A stretch of DNA of 64,000 nt, taken from NCBI RefSeq assembly GCF_017094465.1, contig NZ_CP064792.1, positions 62,001 through 126,000 on the forward strand, read 5' to 3'. The position numbers were made by a program, and so were the translations under genes. Shown piece after piece: positions 27,615-36,602 of the stretch. Numbering within the stretch: the stretch's first letter is position 1; each line of letters starts with the position of its first letter. Origin of the DNA: Halapricum desulfuricans (GTDB lineage Archaea; Halobacteriota; Halobacteria; Halobacteriales; Haloarculaceae). The notes beneath the pieces are model-generated. The model was given only the letters and a program-made list of their open reading frames with translations, was not told the DNA's origin and did no database searches.

Positions 27615-27998
27615 TCAGAAGGGGGCAACTAACCAGTCGCCTTCCTCTTTCCGCTCAATCTGCGGACCGAATATTTGCTGCAAGGAGTAGAGTTCACCGT
27701 CATACCGCAAGTCGTAGGTCTTCCCTTGACGATGAAACGATCCTTCCACCACGAACTGGACTGTCGGGCTCTGATACTCGAGATCGTTTGCACGTCGATC
27801 CATTGTCTGAGCTAGCTTTTCTGCCAAGTCACTGTCTTCAAACGCTTTCTCCAGACCAACCACGCTCACTTTCTCTGGAACATCGTCGTTGTCCAATCGC
27901 TGGATATACTCCTCAACAGGCATCTGATGCTCGAACGTTTCGTATTCACCTTTGACGATGATATTGTATCGACCGGGGATCTGCCCAGGACTAGCCAT
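27615..27998 (-). CDS. Small hypothetical protein
   Basis: 127 acidic residues, converging on the mcrC gene with a 30-base gap. Mixed beta and helix: N-terminal strands (RYNIIVKGEYETFEH), a helix (LAEKLAQTMDRRAND) and C-terminal strands (TYDLRYDGELYSLQQIF). No membrane segment or catalytic motif. Family not recognised. Confidence 0.6.
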   Translation of the reverse strand: MASPGQIPGRYNIIVKGEYETFEHQMPVEEYIQRLDNDDVPEKVSVVGLEKAFEDSDLAEKLAQTMDRRANDLEYQSPTVQFVVEGSFHRQGKTYDLRYDGELYSLQQIFGPQIERKEEGDWLVAPF

Positions 27999-28229
27999 TG
28001 CTCACTACACCGTACCATAGAGTAAAAAATGAAGTGTTATCCAACTGACTGTGGGAAGAGAGGCCCTTTCTACTTTCCCCTCATCCAAACTTCTATATGC
28101 CAGCGTATAGTACCTAGACATGAGCGCAGTGGTGCTGCGTAGAGCCTGTGTGACCATGACCCGCAAGCCCGGCGGCGCAAGCCAATGGGCGTTGAAGACG
28201 GACGTGGGCACAGGAAACGCACCTGATAC

Positions 28230-29039
28230 CTATACTTGAGAGAGTTTGGTAGCGAGTTCTTCGTATCCTTCCTCCCGTGCGTATCGAACAATAGGCTGTA
28301 CTGACTGGTCGTATGGCATTGGTTCGCCACCGCCCATATAGCCTTCAAACCAGCAATTAATGCGAGTCCGGACGGTTTCTGCACGTCGTTGCTCAATTGG
28401 TTCTGTCTCAACCCTATCCGAGGAATTAATCATACTATGGTATGCTGATCCCCAATGATCATTGAATGCCTCCTTGGTGACCGGTGCAGAGGGAGTGACT
28501 TCGGTACAGTGGCGTGGGTGTTCAATTTCGTATGCTAAATGACTCGCACAGAGGTCCGCAAGGAGCGAACTCGGATAATAAAGCTCAGACTGAATGCAAG
28601 TCGCAGTCGGAGGGCAAGTATCCGAGATACCGGTGATTGCCCGCCCAAATCGCTCAGCTTTGTCTTCGTCTCCGTCGAGAATAACGAGTGCATCCGTGAG
28701 ACCCAGCTCTTTCACGAGAACGGCCGACTGGACTGCTTCGACCCTCTCCCGATCGGAACCATCGTTTCCCAAATGGGTCGTCGCCGCCAGGAAGTGTTCA
28801 TTTGACTCGATTGCGATCTCGAAGAGATCTCGGCTTTCTTCGTACTCGATGTCGTGCGATTTGTCTCGGAACGGGTAGAACGAATAGTCCTCAGCAGCGG
28901 TATAGATATTATCCAGAATATCGAGTTCGTCAGTACGATCAGCAGTAACGGCGACTGTCACTGTGAGGCCATCGATAGTGCTCGCATCGATCGCTACTGA
29001 TCGTTCGTATATCGTCTCTCCGGCACGAAAGGGACGCAC
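28230..29039 (-). CDS. Hypothetical protein, RNase H-like fold possible
   Basis: 269 residues. An early strand with Asp (SVAIDASTID), a central L-V-I-L-D-G-D-E-D, and a later helix Y-Y-P-S-S-L-L-A-D-L-C-A-S-H-L-A-Y-E resemble the order of acidic residues in RNase H-fold proteins such as the DUF3800 group, which end with a similar L-x-x-A-D-L helix. This is a loose pattern match only. It lies between the McrBC genes and the DUF1156 methyltransferase, all within the defence island. Confidence 0.6.
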   Translation of the reverse strand: MRPFRAGETIYERSVAIDASTIDGLTVTVAVTADRTDELDILDNIYTAAEDYSFYPFRDKSHDIEYEESRDLFEIAIESNEHFLAATTHLGNDGSDRERVEAVQSAVLVKELGLTDALVILDGDEDKAERFGRAITGISDTCPPTATCIQSELYYPSSLLADLCASHLAYEIEHPRHCTEVTPSAPVTKEAFNDHWGSAYHSMINSSDRVETEPIEQRRAETVRTRINCWFEGYMGGGEPMPYDQSVQPIVRYAREEGYEELATKLSQV

Positions 29040-29154
29040 AGGTTACTTTTGATGACTCCTTCGGGTTTCTTGAGCGTTCCGCTTACAACCAAGGGCGACA
29101 TTCAAAGACTGGTATTCTGAATTATCTTCGACGTTCCGAAAATCGGATGACTCG

Positions 29155-31824
29155 TTAGTAGCTCGTGATGTCCCGATCGCCGAGCACTCGTGTGTAAGTA
29201 TCGTCGCCGGTTACATCGGCGAGCCGACCGGCGAGCTCACGCAGGTCGTCATCGACGCCCCACTTCTCGACGTAGTTCTGGACGGACTGGCCCTTCTCGT
29301 AGCGGTAGCGGAGGAACTGGAGTTTGTCGAGGTTCGAGAGATGGTCGCCGCCGTCGCCGTTGGCGCGCTCCTGGATGTACGCCTGGCGCTTCTCGTTGTC
29401 CCAGGTGCCGAGTTCGAAGCCGTCGTCCTGGTTGTATAGGCGCATCTCCTTGAGGTCCTCCGGCGTGGCGTTGGTCCCCCTGCAGAGCTTATTGACGTCG
29501 TCGAAGGACGGACTCGGCGTGTCCAGTAGGTCGATGAACACGTCCTCGACGCCGATATCGCTGGCCTCCTGGATAATGCCGTAGATCTCTTGGACGACTT
29601 CCTTTGCGTCCATGATCTCGCCGTCGCGCTGGACCTTCCCGTGGTGTTTGGAATACTCGCGGAAGCACGCACCCATCTCCATCACGCCGATATCGCCGCG
29701 GGAGAGCTCGCGGTTCTCTTCGAGCTGTTTTCGGGTCCGGCGGGCCGTGCGGTAGATGTCGCGACGAAGGGAGTTCCACGATGCTGCCTCTGTGTCGTCA
29801 ATGGGACGGGCAACGATAGCTATGTCAAAAGAGACTGCTTCACCGCCTATGAATTTGTTAATGTCCGCAGTAAGTGGATAGGTGGCCGTCACTTCGAAGC
29901 CAGCAGTACATAACGATCCTAGTAACTCTCCCCAGGATTCAGAGTCACTATGGTGATATGTGAAGGTAAGCACACCGTCTTCTTTGAGTGATCGGTGAAT
30001 CGTTTCGAACGCTTGGCCTATTTCATGTTCGAAATCTTCAGTAGTTTTACCAAGATACGGATTCGTGACGATCGATTCGGCTCTGGGCGTTTTTTCGGCT
30101 TGGAACCCCTCGTAGTGGTCTTTGAGTAGGATTTTTTGCCAGACGTAGAAGAAGTCGGAAATCTCAGAATACATTACGTTATCGTAATATGGCGGATCTG
30201 TGATTACCGCATCAAATTCATTTTCAGCGTCTAATTGCCTTGCGTCCCCTAATGACAGAGTTGCGTTCGCTTCGATTGGTGGGAATCCTTCCGCTTCGTT
30301 ATTCTCACCGTCAACGACATAGCGCTCTGACGGTGAATTTGCATATTCTACACCACTCAGTACTCTCTCCCAAACAGTGGTGAACGGACCGGAACCGAAC
30401 TTCGTCCCCCAGACATTGTTTTCTACAGGAGACATAGTCGGCACGAAAGAATTTGTTTTGAATGAATGGTCTGCTTTATTGTATCCGTTATTGTATGTCA
30501 CGAAGGTATTATTATACCTAATAGAATCAGAGAAAGCTAGAAGCAGATACTCTCGAGCATTCTTATCTGACACTCCTTCGATAGCCTTCAGCAGCTTTGA
30601 TAGAGAAAGAAGCTGGCGCTTAGTAAACAGATCACACCAATGGTCGTATCCGTGTTCGAAAACGTCGTTTCCATTTACTGATGAAGATGCCGTAACTGCT
30701 CCTTTTGGGATTTCTTCATTCGGCACATATTCATGAAGATGGTCACTTTCCTCCCACTCTTGCTTAGCTTGACGATACAGTTCTTTGTCTTCCTTCTCTG
30801 CCTCCTTGTACCCTTTTTGATCGGCCTTTGACTCACCAGCGTCATCACAATGCTCGCAGTAGTACTCCAGAGCGTAGAGCCGCAGATCGTACCCGCCCTG
30901 TTCCTGAATCGCGTCCGTTATCGCGTACTTCTGTCCACAGTCGGGACAGTTGTACTTCCCGCCTCGCGAGACGTTCCCCTCCTTCGGAACGAAGCCGTGT
31001 CCACAGTCGTTACAGACACTCTCGGACTGCCAGTCGTCCACCAGCGTCACCGCGCCGCAGTCAGGACAGAGAACGTTGTACTTGTCGTCGTTCTCGTAGC
31101 GCCCCGCGGCGACGCGATAGTCCTTGAACAGGGGAACAGTGTGCCCACAGGAGACACAGTCCAACTCCTTCACCCAGAAGTTGTACATCACGTCCGCTTC
31201 GTGGTCGCCGTTCGGACAGGGTGTCTTGTAGTACTGCGTAATCTCGTCGGCGACATCCTCTTTCACTTGCTCGAAAGCTTCTTCAAGCTCTTCGACATCG
31301 GTCTGGCCCGCTTCGAGTTCTTTCTTCGTGACGAACCACGCGACAGGATTCAGGTCGTTGCCGACGACCTCAGCCCCGAAGCGTGAGGCTTCGACCAGCG
31401 ACGTACCGCCACCCATGAACGGGTCGAGAATCTTCTTGTCCTCGACGCGGACGTCCTTCGGGTAGAGTTCCCAGAGACTCTCTGGATCGCTCATGTCCAC
31501 GCGTTCGAGCAGCGACGCCACGTCGAGGTCGGACTCACCATCGGCGTCGTCGCCGTAGTCAGCGAGTGTACCGCCTTCGTGACCGGGCTCGAATACCTGC
31601 ACCTTCTCTGGATCGTCGAGTAGGGTGTAGAGAGAAATCGCGCGGAAGACACAGCCCAGACGGCGAGCCCACCATTTGTGCATCGTGTAGATCGGGCGGT
31701 AGTACATCTTCGCCCGTCCTTCCTTCTCAGCAATCTCGTTCACGCGCTCGATGGGGAAGCCACGCTCGATGGGGAGTTCAGTCCGCTCCTGCCGACCTTG
31801 TGAAGATCCGGATTGCTCAGACAT
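29155..31824 (-). CDS. DUF1156 DNA methyltransferase with zinc ribbons (COG1743)
   Basis: 889 residues from the ATG at 31822-31824. The frame continues 24 codons upstream without family sequence. The N-terminal DUF1156 signature (FPIERVNEIAEKEGR, YTMHKWWARR) is followed by methyltransferase motif I (I-L-D-P-F-M-G-G-G-T). Four Cys-rich knuckles (CPDCG, CNDCG, CPDCG, CEHC) form a zinc-ribbon insert. Motif IV is T-D-P-P-Y-Y-D-N-V, the DPPY of amino-methyltransferases (N6-adenine or N4-cytosine). COG1743 enzymes are often found with DUF499 ATPases and SNF2 helicases in defence islands, as here. Confidence 0.8.
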   Translation of the reverse strand: MSEQSGSSQGRQERTELPIERGFPIERVNEIAEKEGRAKMYYRPIYTMHKWWARRLGCVFRAISLYTLLDDPEKVQVFEPGHEGGTLADYGDDADGESDLDVASLLERVDMSDPESLWELYPKDVRVEDKKILDPFMGGGTSLVEASRFGAEVVGNDLNPVAWFVTKKELEAGQTDVEELEEAFEQVKEDVADEITQYYKTPCPNGDHEADVMYNFWVKELDCVSCGHTVPLFKDYRVAAGRYENDDKYNVLCPDCGAVTLVDDWQSESVCNDCGHGFVPKEGNVSRGGKYNCPDCGQKYAITDAIQEQGGYDLRLYALEYYCEHCDDAGESKADQKGYKEAEKEDKELYRQAKQEWEESDHLHEYVPNEEIPKGAVTASSSVNGNDVFEHGYDHWCDLFTKRQLLSLSKLLKAIEGVSDKNAREYLLLAFSDSIRYNNTFVTYNNGYNKADHSFKTNSFVPTMSPVENNVWGTKFGSGPFTTVWERVLSGVEYANSPSERYVVDGENNEAEGFPPIEANATLSLGDARQLDAENEFDAVITDPPYYDNVMYSEISDFFYVWQKILLKDHYEGFQAEKTPRAESIVTNPYLGKTTEDFEHEIGQAFETIHRSLKEDGVLTFTYHHSDSESWGELLGSLCTAGFEVTATYPLTADINKFIGGEAVSFDIAIVARPIDDTEAASWNSLRRDIYRTARRTRKQLEENRELSRGDIGVMEMGACFREYSKHHGKVQRDGEIMDAKEVVQEIYGIIQEASDIGVEDVFIDLLDTPSPSFDDVNKLCRGTNATPEDLKEMRLYNQDDGFELGTWDNEKRQAYIQERANGDGGDHLSNLDKLQFLRYRYEKGQSVQNYVEKWGVDDDLRELAGRLADVTGDDTYTRVLGDRDITSY

Positions 31825-32090
31825 GAGTACAGTATGTAGCATCGAATACAGGCGAGCCCAATAAGTGTGCGTTCTCTCAACTGGCTCGGATGGCAACTTC
31901 CATTGTGGATGAGATTATCCAAGAATAATCTACTATCGAGCTCTTGCATCCTTGTTGTCAAGATTCCTTGAGGGTGAGATTGGCTCAGGGCTGGCCGCTG
32001 GACAGTTCAGCCGTAGTACAGTGAAACCACCTCATAGAGTTCACGTCCCATTAGTTATTTACCAACGACAAGTGAATTGAATTCCACTTC

Positions 32091-34661
32091 ATGGTATCAT
32101 TTGATACGCCAGGCGGAGCGAAGTTCTACAAAGCGGACCTCCACATACATACACCCGGATCACACGATTACGACGATAAAGATGCTGCGCCAGATGATCT
32201 AGTCGCGGAGTTCGAAAATAAGAACCTCGACCTAGTGGCTGTCACCGACCACAATACCGGAGAGTATTTCGAACAGCTTCAAGAGGCGGCTGAGGGTTCA
32301 AGCGTCACAGTTCTGCCCGGGGTGGAAATTACAACGGGACAAAGCGGGGAACATCAAATACACATGACTGCAGTCTTCCCTCCCGAGGAAGCTGATGCCT
32401 TGTCTCCCTTCCTACATGATATCGGCATCAGAGGAGACCCGGAACATGCGATCGCTGAAGACACGATTCCGAAAATTTGTGACAAGACTCGCGATTATGG
32501 GGGCCTTCCGATATTAGCGCACATTGATGTGGAGGCTGGTGCTGACTTCGAGCTGACTGATCGAAACAATCCGACTCGGCAGAAGGTATTTGATCCCGAA
32601 AGAGTCGCTGCTCTGGAAGTCGTCGCAGAGGAAACGGCCGATGAATTCGAGGACTTCGCTCACATCCGCTCTTCTGACGCCCATTCCTTGGCAGATATCG
32701 GATCAAGATATACCTTTATCAAGATGGATTCACCCACCTTCGAGGGACTGCGTACAGCGTTTGCGGACCCAGAGTCCCGGCTCTCCCTGACTAGTGAACC
32801 AACCACGCATCCGAGTGTGGATGGTTTGCTCAGTCACAACGGGTTCCTTCAGGACAGACATCTCCAACTGAATAAGAATCTCAATTGTCTCATCGGGGGC
32901 AAAGGGACAGGAAAATCAACTGTCATCGAACAGATCCGTTACGCTCTGGACATCGATCCACGCTCGGATGATATCGAAGACGATTATAACGCTCTCATTG
33001 AGAACACCCTTCGACCCGATGGGATAGTGGAAGTGTTAGTCACTGCTACGAATAGTGATCAATACCGAATTAGACGTGAGTACGGCGAAGAACCGGAAAT
33101 CGAACGGATACCGAATACTGAGGATAGCGAGCCACAGGAAGTGGACCTCACGATTGAGCAGTTTAGAACGGAATTTTTCGATGTCGAGATCCACAGCCAG
33201 AGAGAACTAGTCGAGTTAGCTCGGAATGAGATTGATCAACTGGATCTACTCGACTCCTACTTCGACATCAATGACGAAATCGAGGCACGTGAGTCGGTAA
33301 AACAGGATATTAGAGCAAAAAACCGTGAGATCGCTGATCTCCGTGAGGAGGTAGACTCTCTTAAGGCCGAAAAAGAGAGGTTTGAAGCGTTGAAACAGCA
33401 GGTCGAGGTGATGGAGCAGAAGGGTGTAGAAGAATACGTCGAGGGCCAGGAGGAGTGGGAACAAGAACGAGCGGCGCTCAGTAACGTCATTGGAGATGTC
33501 GAAGCCTTAGAGGAAGAAGTCTCATCGCTCGCTCTCGCTGACCAGCTATCGCTCACCGAGGTTGACGATGGTCCGAACGAAGATTTGCTTCAATCTGTAA
33601 ATGAGACGATTTCAGAACTACAAGACGATATCGCTGAACATGAGAAGGAGCTAAAAAGAATTGTCAATGAGGGGCGTGGAGACATCGAAGATATTCGCGA
33701 GAAGTGGAACGAGGAGAATGAGAAGCGCGAGAAAGAGCACGAGTCTCTTGCAGACGAGATCGAAGAAGAGATTGGTGTCGATATTGAGGAATTCTTCGAT
33801 AAAAAGGCCGAATTAGAGGATTTGAGAGGTGTATCGGAAGACTTGGAAAATAAACGGGGACGCCTACGAGACGCCCGTGGTGAGAAAGCTGATCTTCTGG
33901 ACGACCTCCAAGCGGCCCGACAAAATCTCAGCCAGGCCAGAAAGGAAGGGATTGAAGAACTGAATGCTCAGTTAGGCAACGTCAGAGTGTCACTTCACAG
34001 CCAATCGAACCGGGATGAATACACGGACTGGGTCAACCACGTGCTGGAAGGTTCGGGTGTCTGGACTGAGCATAAAGAGCAAATCACTGAAACCATCGAT
34101 CCGCCAGAATTAGCCGAGATTGTTCGTAATAATGATACCGAAACTCTCTGTGAACTCGCCGATGTCACCCCGACGACTGCTGAGAATTTCGTCACTCATG
34201 ACGACCTCGTTGAGCAGCTGACTAAGTTAGAGCTTTACGAGATTCACGATCGGCCGGTCATCGAACTCAATGATGGCGGTTGGAAAGAACTCAATGAGAT
34301 GTCCGATGGTCAGCAATGCACAGCCCTTCTTTCCATCGCGATGATTGAGCGTGAAGTTCCGTTAATCATAGACCAACCGGAAGATATGCTCGACAATAAA
34401 TTCATCTTCACTGATGTGGTGGATATTCTCCGTTCGATCAAGCAGGACCGACAAGTGGTCGCAGCGACGCATAACGCGAATATCCCCATCATAGGCGATG
34501 CTGAGCAGATAGTCGTAATGAGATCTAATGGACGTGCTGGTTTCTATCGGGATTGTGGTTCCATCGACGACGACGAAATCAAAGCACTAGCACAAGATAT
34601 CCTTGAAGGCGGAGAAACGGCTTTCAAAAGACGGAGAGAGATGTATCATCGGGTTGTGTAA
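32091..34661 (+). CDS. TrlF-like PHP phosphoesterase fused to SMC-type ATPase
   Basis: 856 residues. Residues 10-235 are a PHP domain with its metal ligands: D-L-H-I-H, T-D-H-N, G-V-E-I, A-H-I-D and S-S-D-A-H. An ABC/SMC-type ATPase follows: Walker A G-G-K-G-T-G-K-S-T near 269-277, a coiled coil of about 400 residues, signature N-E-M-S-D-G-Q-Q near 736, and Walker B L-I-I-D-Q-P-E-D. This is the architecture of the family named TrlF. A TATA-like TTATTTAC about 30-40 bases upstream suggests its own promoter. Role inferred: DNA-sensing nuclease in defence. Confidence 0.8.
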   Translation: MVSFDTPGGAKFYKADLHIHTPGSHDYDDKDAAPDDLVAEFENKNLDLVAVTDHNTGEYFEQLQEAAEGSSVTVLPGVEITTGQSGEHQIHMTAVFPPEEADALSPFLHDIGIRGDPEHAIAEDTIPKICDKTRDYGGLPILAHIDVEAGADFELTDRNNPTRQKVFDPERVAALEVVAEETADEFEDFAHIRSSDAHSLADIGSRYTFIKMDSPTFEGLRTAFADPESRLSLTSEPTTHPSVDGLLSHNGFLQDRHLQLNKNLNCLIGGKGTGKSTVIEQIRYALDIDPRSDDIEDDYNALIENTLRPDGIVEVLVTATNSDQYRIRREYGEEPEIERIPNTEDSEPQEVDLTIEQFRTEFFDVEIHSQRELVELARNEIDQLDLLDSYFDINDEIEARESVKQDIRAKNREIADLREEVDSLKAEKERFEALKQQVEVMEQKGVEEYVEGQEEWEQERAALSNVIGDVEALEEEVSSLALADQLSLTEVDDGPNEDLLQSVNETISELQDDIAEHEKELKRIVNEGRGDIEDIREKWNEENEKREKEHESLADEIEEEIGVDIEEFFDKKAELEDLRGVSEDLENKRGRLRDARGEKADLLDDLQAARQNLSQARKEGIEELNAQLGNVRVSLHSQSNRDEYTDWVNHVLEGSGVWTEHKEQITETIDPPELAEIVRNNDTETLCELADVTPTTAENFVTHDDLVEQLTKLELYEIHDRPVIELNDGGWKELNEMSDGQQCTALLSIAMIEREVPLIIDQPEDMLDNKFIFTDVVDILRSIKQDRQVVAATHNANIPIIGDAEQIVVMRSNGRAGFYRDCGSIDDDEIKALAQDILEGGETAFKRRREMYHRVV

Positions 34662-34710
34662 ATAAAACACTACTTTTGGATTCAACGTCAAGTCTGTCAC
34701 AGGCAAACCG

Positions 34711-34720
34711 CTTATATGCC
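34711..34720 (+). promoter_or_regulatory. TATA box of the GmrSD-like gene
   Basis: CTTATATGCC lies about 30 bases upstream of the ATG at 34745, consistent with a leaderless or nearly leaderless transcript. Confidence 0.45.
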
Positions 34721-34744
34721 AGTCAGGTAAACGTTTGAGCATCG

Positions 34745-36577
34745 ATGAAAGCGGACACGCTCGATCTGAAGGACATCTTTCGGAAGGATACGAGGTACGT
34801 CGTACCGAGGTTTCAGCGCCCCTACGTTTGGAACGAGGAGGAACACTGGCAGCTCCTCTGGGAGGACCTCCGGCTCGTCGTCGACGAGCTGATGACCCGC
34901 CGGGAGGAGGCAGAGACACAGATAGAGCGCGACGACGCCCAACTCGAAACGTCGCCACATTTCCTGGGTGCGATCGTTCTCGATCAGCAATCGACACCCA
35001 CCCAGAAGTTAGAGACCCGGGAAATCATCGATGGCCAACAGCGACTCATCACGCTACAGGTGCTCCTCTCTGCCGCACGTGCAGTATCGGTGGATCTCGA
35101 TGACTCCGGATCTGCCTCGGTCTTCGAGAAGCTGATGTTCAACGATAGGGACCTGATTCGGGAGGACACGGACCGACTCAAGGTCTGGCCGATCGAAGCG
35201 GACCAGGACGCATTCATTAATGTGATGTCCCTCTCCGATCCCGACTCCGACGTGTCCGAACTCGATGGCGACGAGATACTCCACGAGTGTTTCCGGTATT
35301 TCCGCACCCGGATCAAGGAGTGGATCGAGAGCGGCGAACAGCCAGCAAACGAGCGACTTGACGCTCTGGTGACCACGATGTGGACGCTGATCCGCGTCGT
35401 CGTCATCGATCTCGAAGACAACGACGACGCGCAAGTTATCTTCGAGACGCTGAACGCCCGCGGAACTCCACTGCTCGCCGCCGATCTGATCAAGAACTAC
35501 CTGTTCCGTGAGGCGGCCATCGAACAGACCGATCCCGGGGAGTTGCACGACACGTACTGGGCTCAGTTCGACGAGGACGAGTGGCGAGAGGACATCTCGC
35601 AGGGTCGTCTGGAACGCCCGAAAATAGACGTATTTATTATGCACTGGCTCACGATGAAGATGCGCCAGCAGGTCCGGGCCAAGAAGCTCTTCCCGGCTTT
35701 TCGCAAGTACCTCGATCGGACCGACCACACCACCGAGGAAGTCGTTCGGGATATCGACCACTACGCGTCGATCTATCAGCAGATCTCCGAATCGGACACA
35801 GAGTCGCGTGAGGGAATCTTTTTCCACCGTCTAGACGTTCTCGATACGACGACACCGTTTCCGGTTCTCCTCTGGATGTTCGGTCAGGACGACATCCCGG
35901 ACTCCCAGCGAGTGAAAGCAATCGAAGCGATCGAAAGCTGGTTGATGCGTCGCATGTTGTGCCGTCTGACGACAAAGAACTACAACAACATATTCATCGA
36001 GCTGTTGGAAGTGCTCGAGCAAACCGACTCTGAAGAGGTCGGGGACACCGTCGTCGGGTACTTCCAGAGCAAGGAGGGTGAGAGCGACTACTGGCCCGAA
36101 GACGACGAGGTCAGCGAATCGATGGTCGAACTACAGTACTGGGCACGGATCAATCAGCGACGGCTGAAGATGGTGTTCGCTGCGATCGAGCGAAATCTCC
36201 GGGACACTGGATACAGCGAGACGCTGGAGATCACGCAGGATCTGGAAATCGAGCATCTTCTCCCACAGGAGTGGTCACATCACTGGTCGCTGCCCGGCGA
36301 ACGGGCAGCGGAGGTTGAGCGAATGGAGCGAGACGAAATCAAGAACACGATCGGTAATCTGACGGTCCTGACTGACAAACTCAATCCCTCGATTTCGAAC
36401 GCAGCATGGGATGACAAGCGTGACTCGATCCAGGAGTACACGGTACTCCGGGTGAATCAACACCTCGTCACGAACTGGCCGGAGGAGTGGAATGAGGAGA
36501 CAATCGCCGAGCGCGGAGAGTGGCTTTCCGAGCAGGCGATCGAAGTCTGGCCCGGCCCGAGCGCATCACACTGGTAA
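34745..36577 (+). CDS. GmrSD-type DUF262/DUF1524 restriction enzyme
   Basis: 610 residues, a single-chain GmrS-GmrD form. The N-terminal DUF262 domain has V-P-R-F-Q-R-P-Y-V-W and the nucleotide-hydrolysis motif I-D96-G-Q-Q-R100-L. The C-terminal DUF1524 is an HNH-type nuclease with I-E-H-L-L-P-Q-E-W and K-N-T-I-G-N-L-T-V-L-T followed by N-P-S-I-S-N. The family includes type IV enzymes that cut glucosylated or otherwise modified phage DNA. It lies between the TrlF-like gene and the convergent DUF499 gene. Confidence 0.85.
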   Translation: MKADTLDLKDIFRKDTRYVVPRFQRPYVWNEEEHWQLLWEDLRLVVDELMTRREEAETQIERDDAQLETSPHFLGAIVLDQQSTPTQKLETREIIDGQQRLITLQVLLSAARAVSVDLDDSGSASVFEKLMFNDRDLIREDTDRLKVWPIEADQDAFINVMSLSDPDSDVSELDGDEILHECFRYFRTRIKEWIESGEQPANERLDALVTTMWTLIRVVVIDLEDNDDAQVIFETLNARGTPLLAADLIKNYLFREAAIEQTDPGELHDTYWAQFDEDEWREDISQGRLERPKIDVFIMHWLTMKMRQQVRAKKLFPAFRKYLDRTDHTTEEVVRDIDHYASIYQQISESDTESREGIFFHRLDVLDTTTPFPVLLWMFGQDDIPDSQRVKAIEAIESWLMRRMLCRLTTKNYNNIFIELLEVLEQTDSEEVGDTVVGYFQSKEGESDYWPEDDEVSESMVELQYWARINQRRLKMVFAAIERNLRDTGYSETLEITQDLEIEHLLPQEWSHHWSLPGERAAEVERMERDEIKNTIGNLTVLTDKLNPSISNAAWDDKRDSIQEYTVLRVNQHLVTNWPEEWNEETIAERGEWLSEQAIEVWPGPSASHW

Positions 36578-36602
36578 GCACCAAACCGCCAGTTCGTAGC
36601 GC

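Noticed and set aside
28120-28239. 39-codon ORF with a TATA-like box 28 bases upstream
   Set aside because: No recognisable domain, overlaps the 3' end of the gene at 28230, and short ORFs with AT boxes arise by chance.
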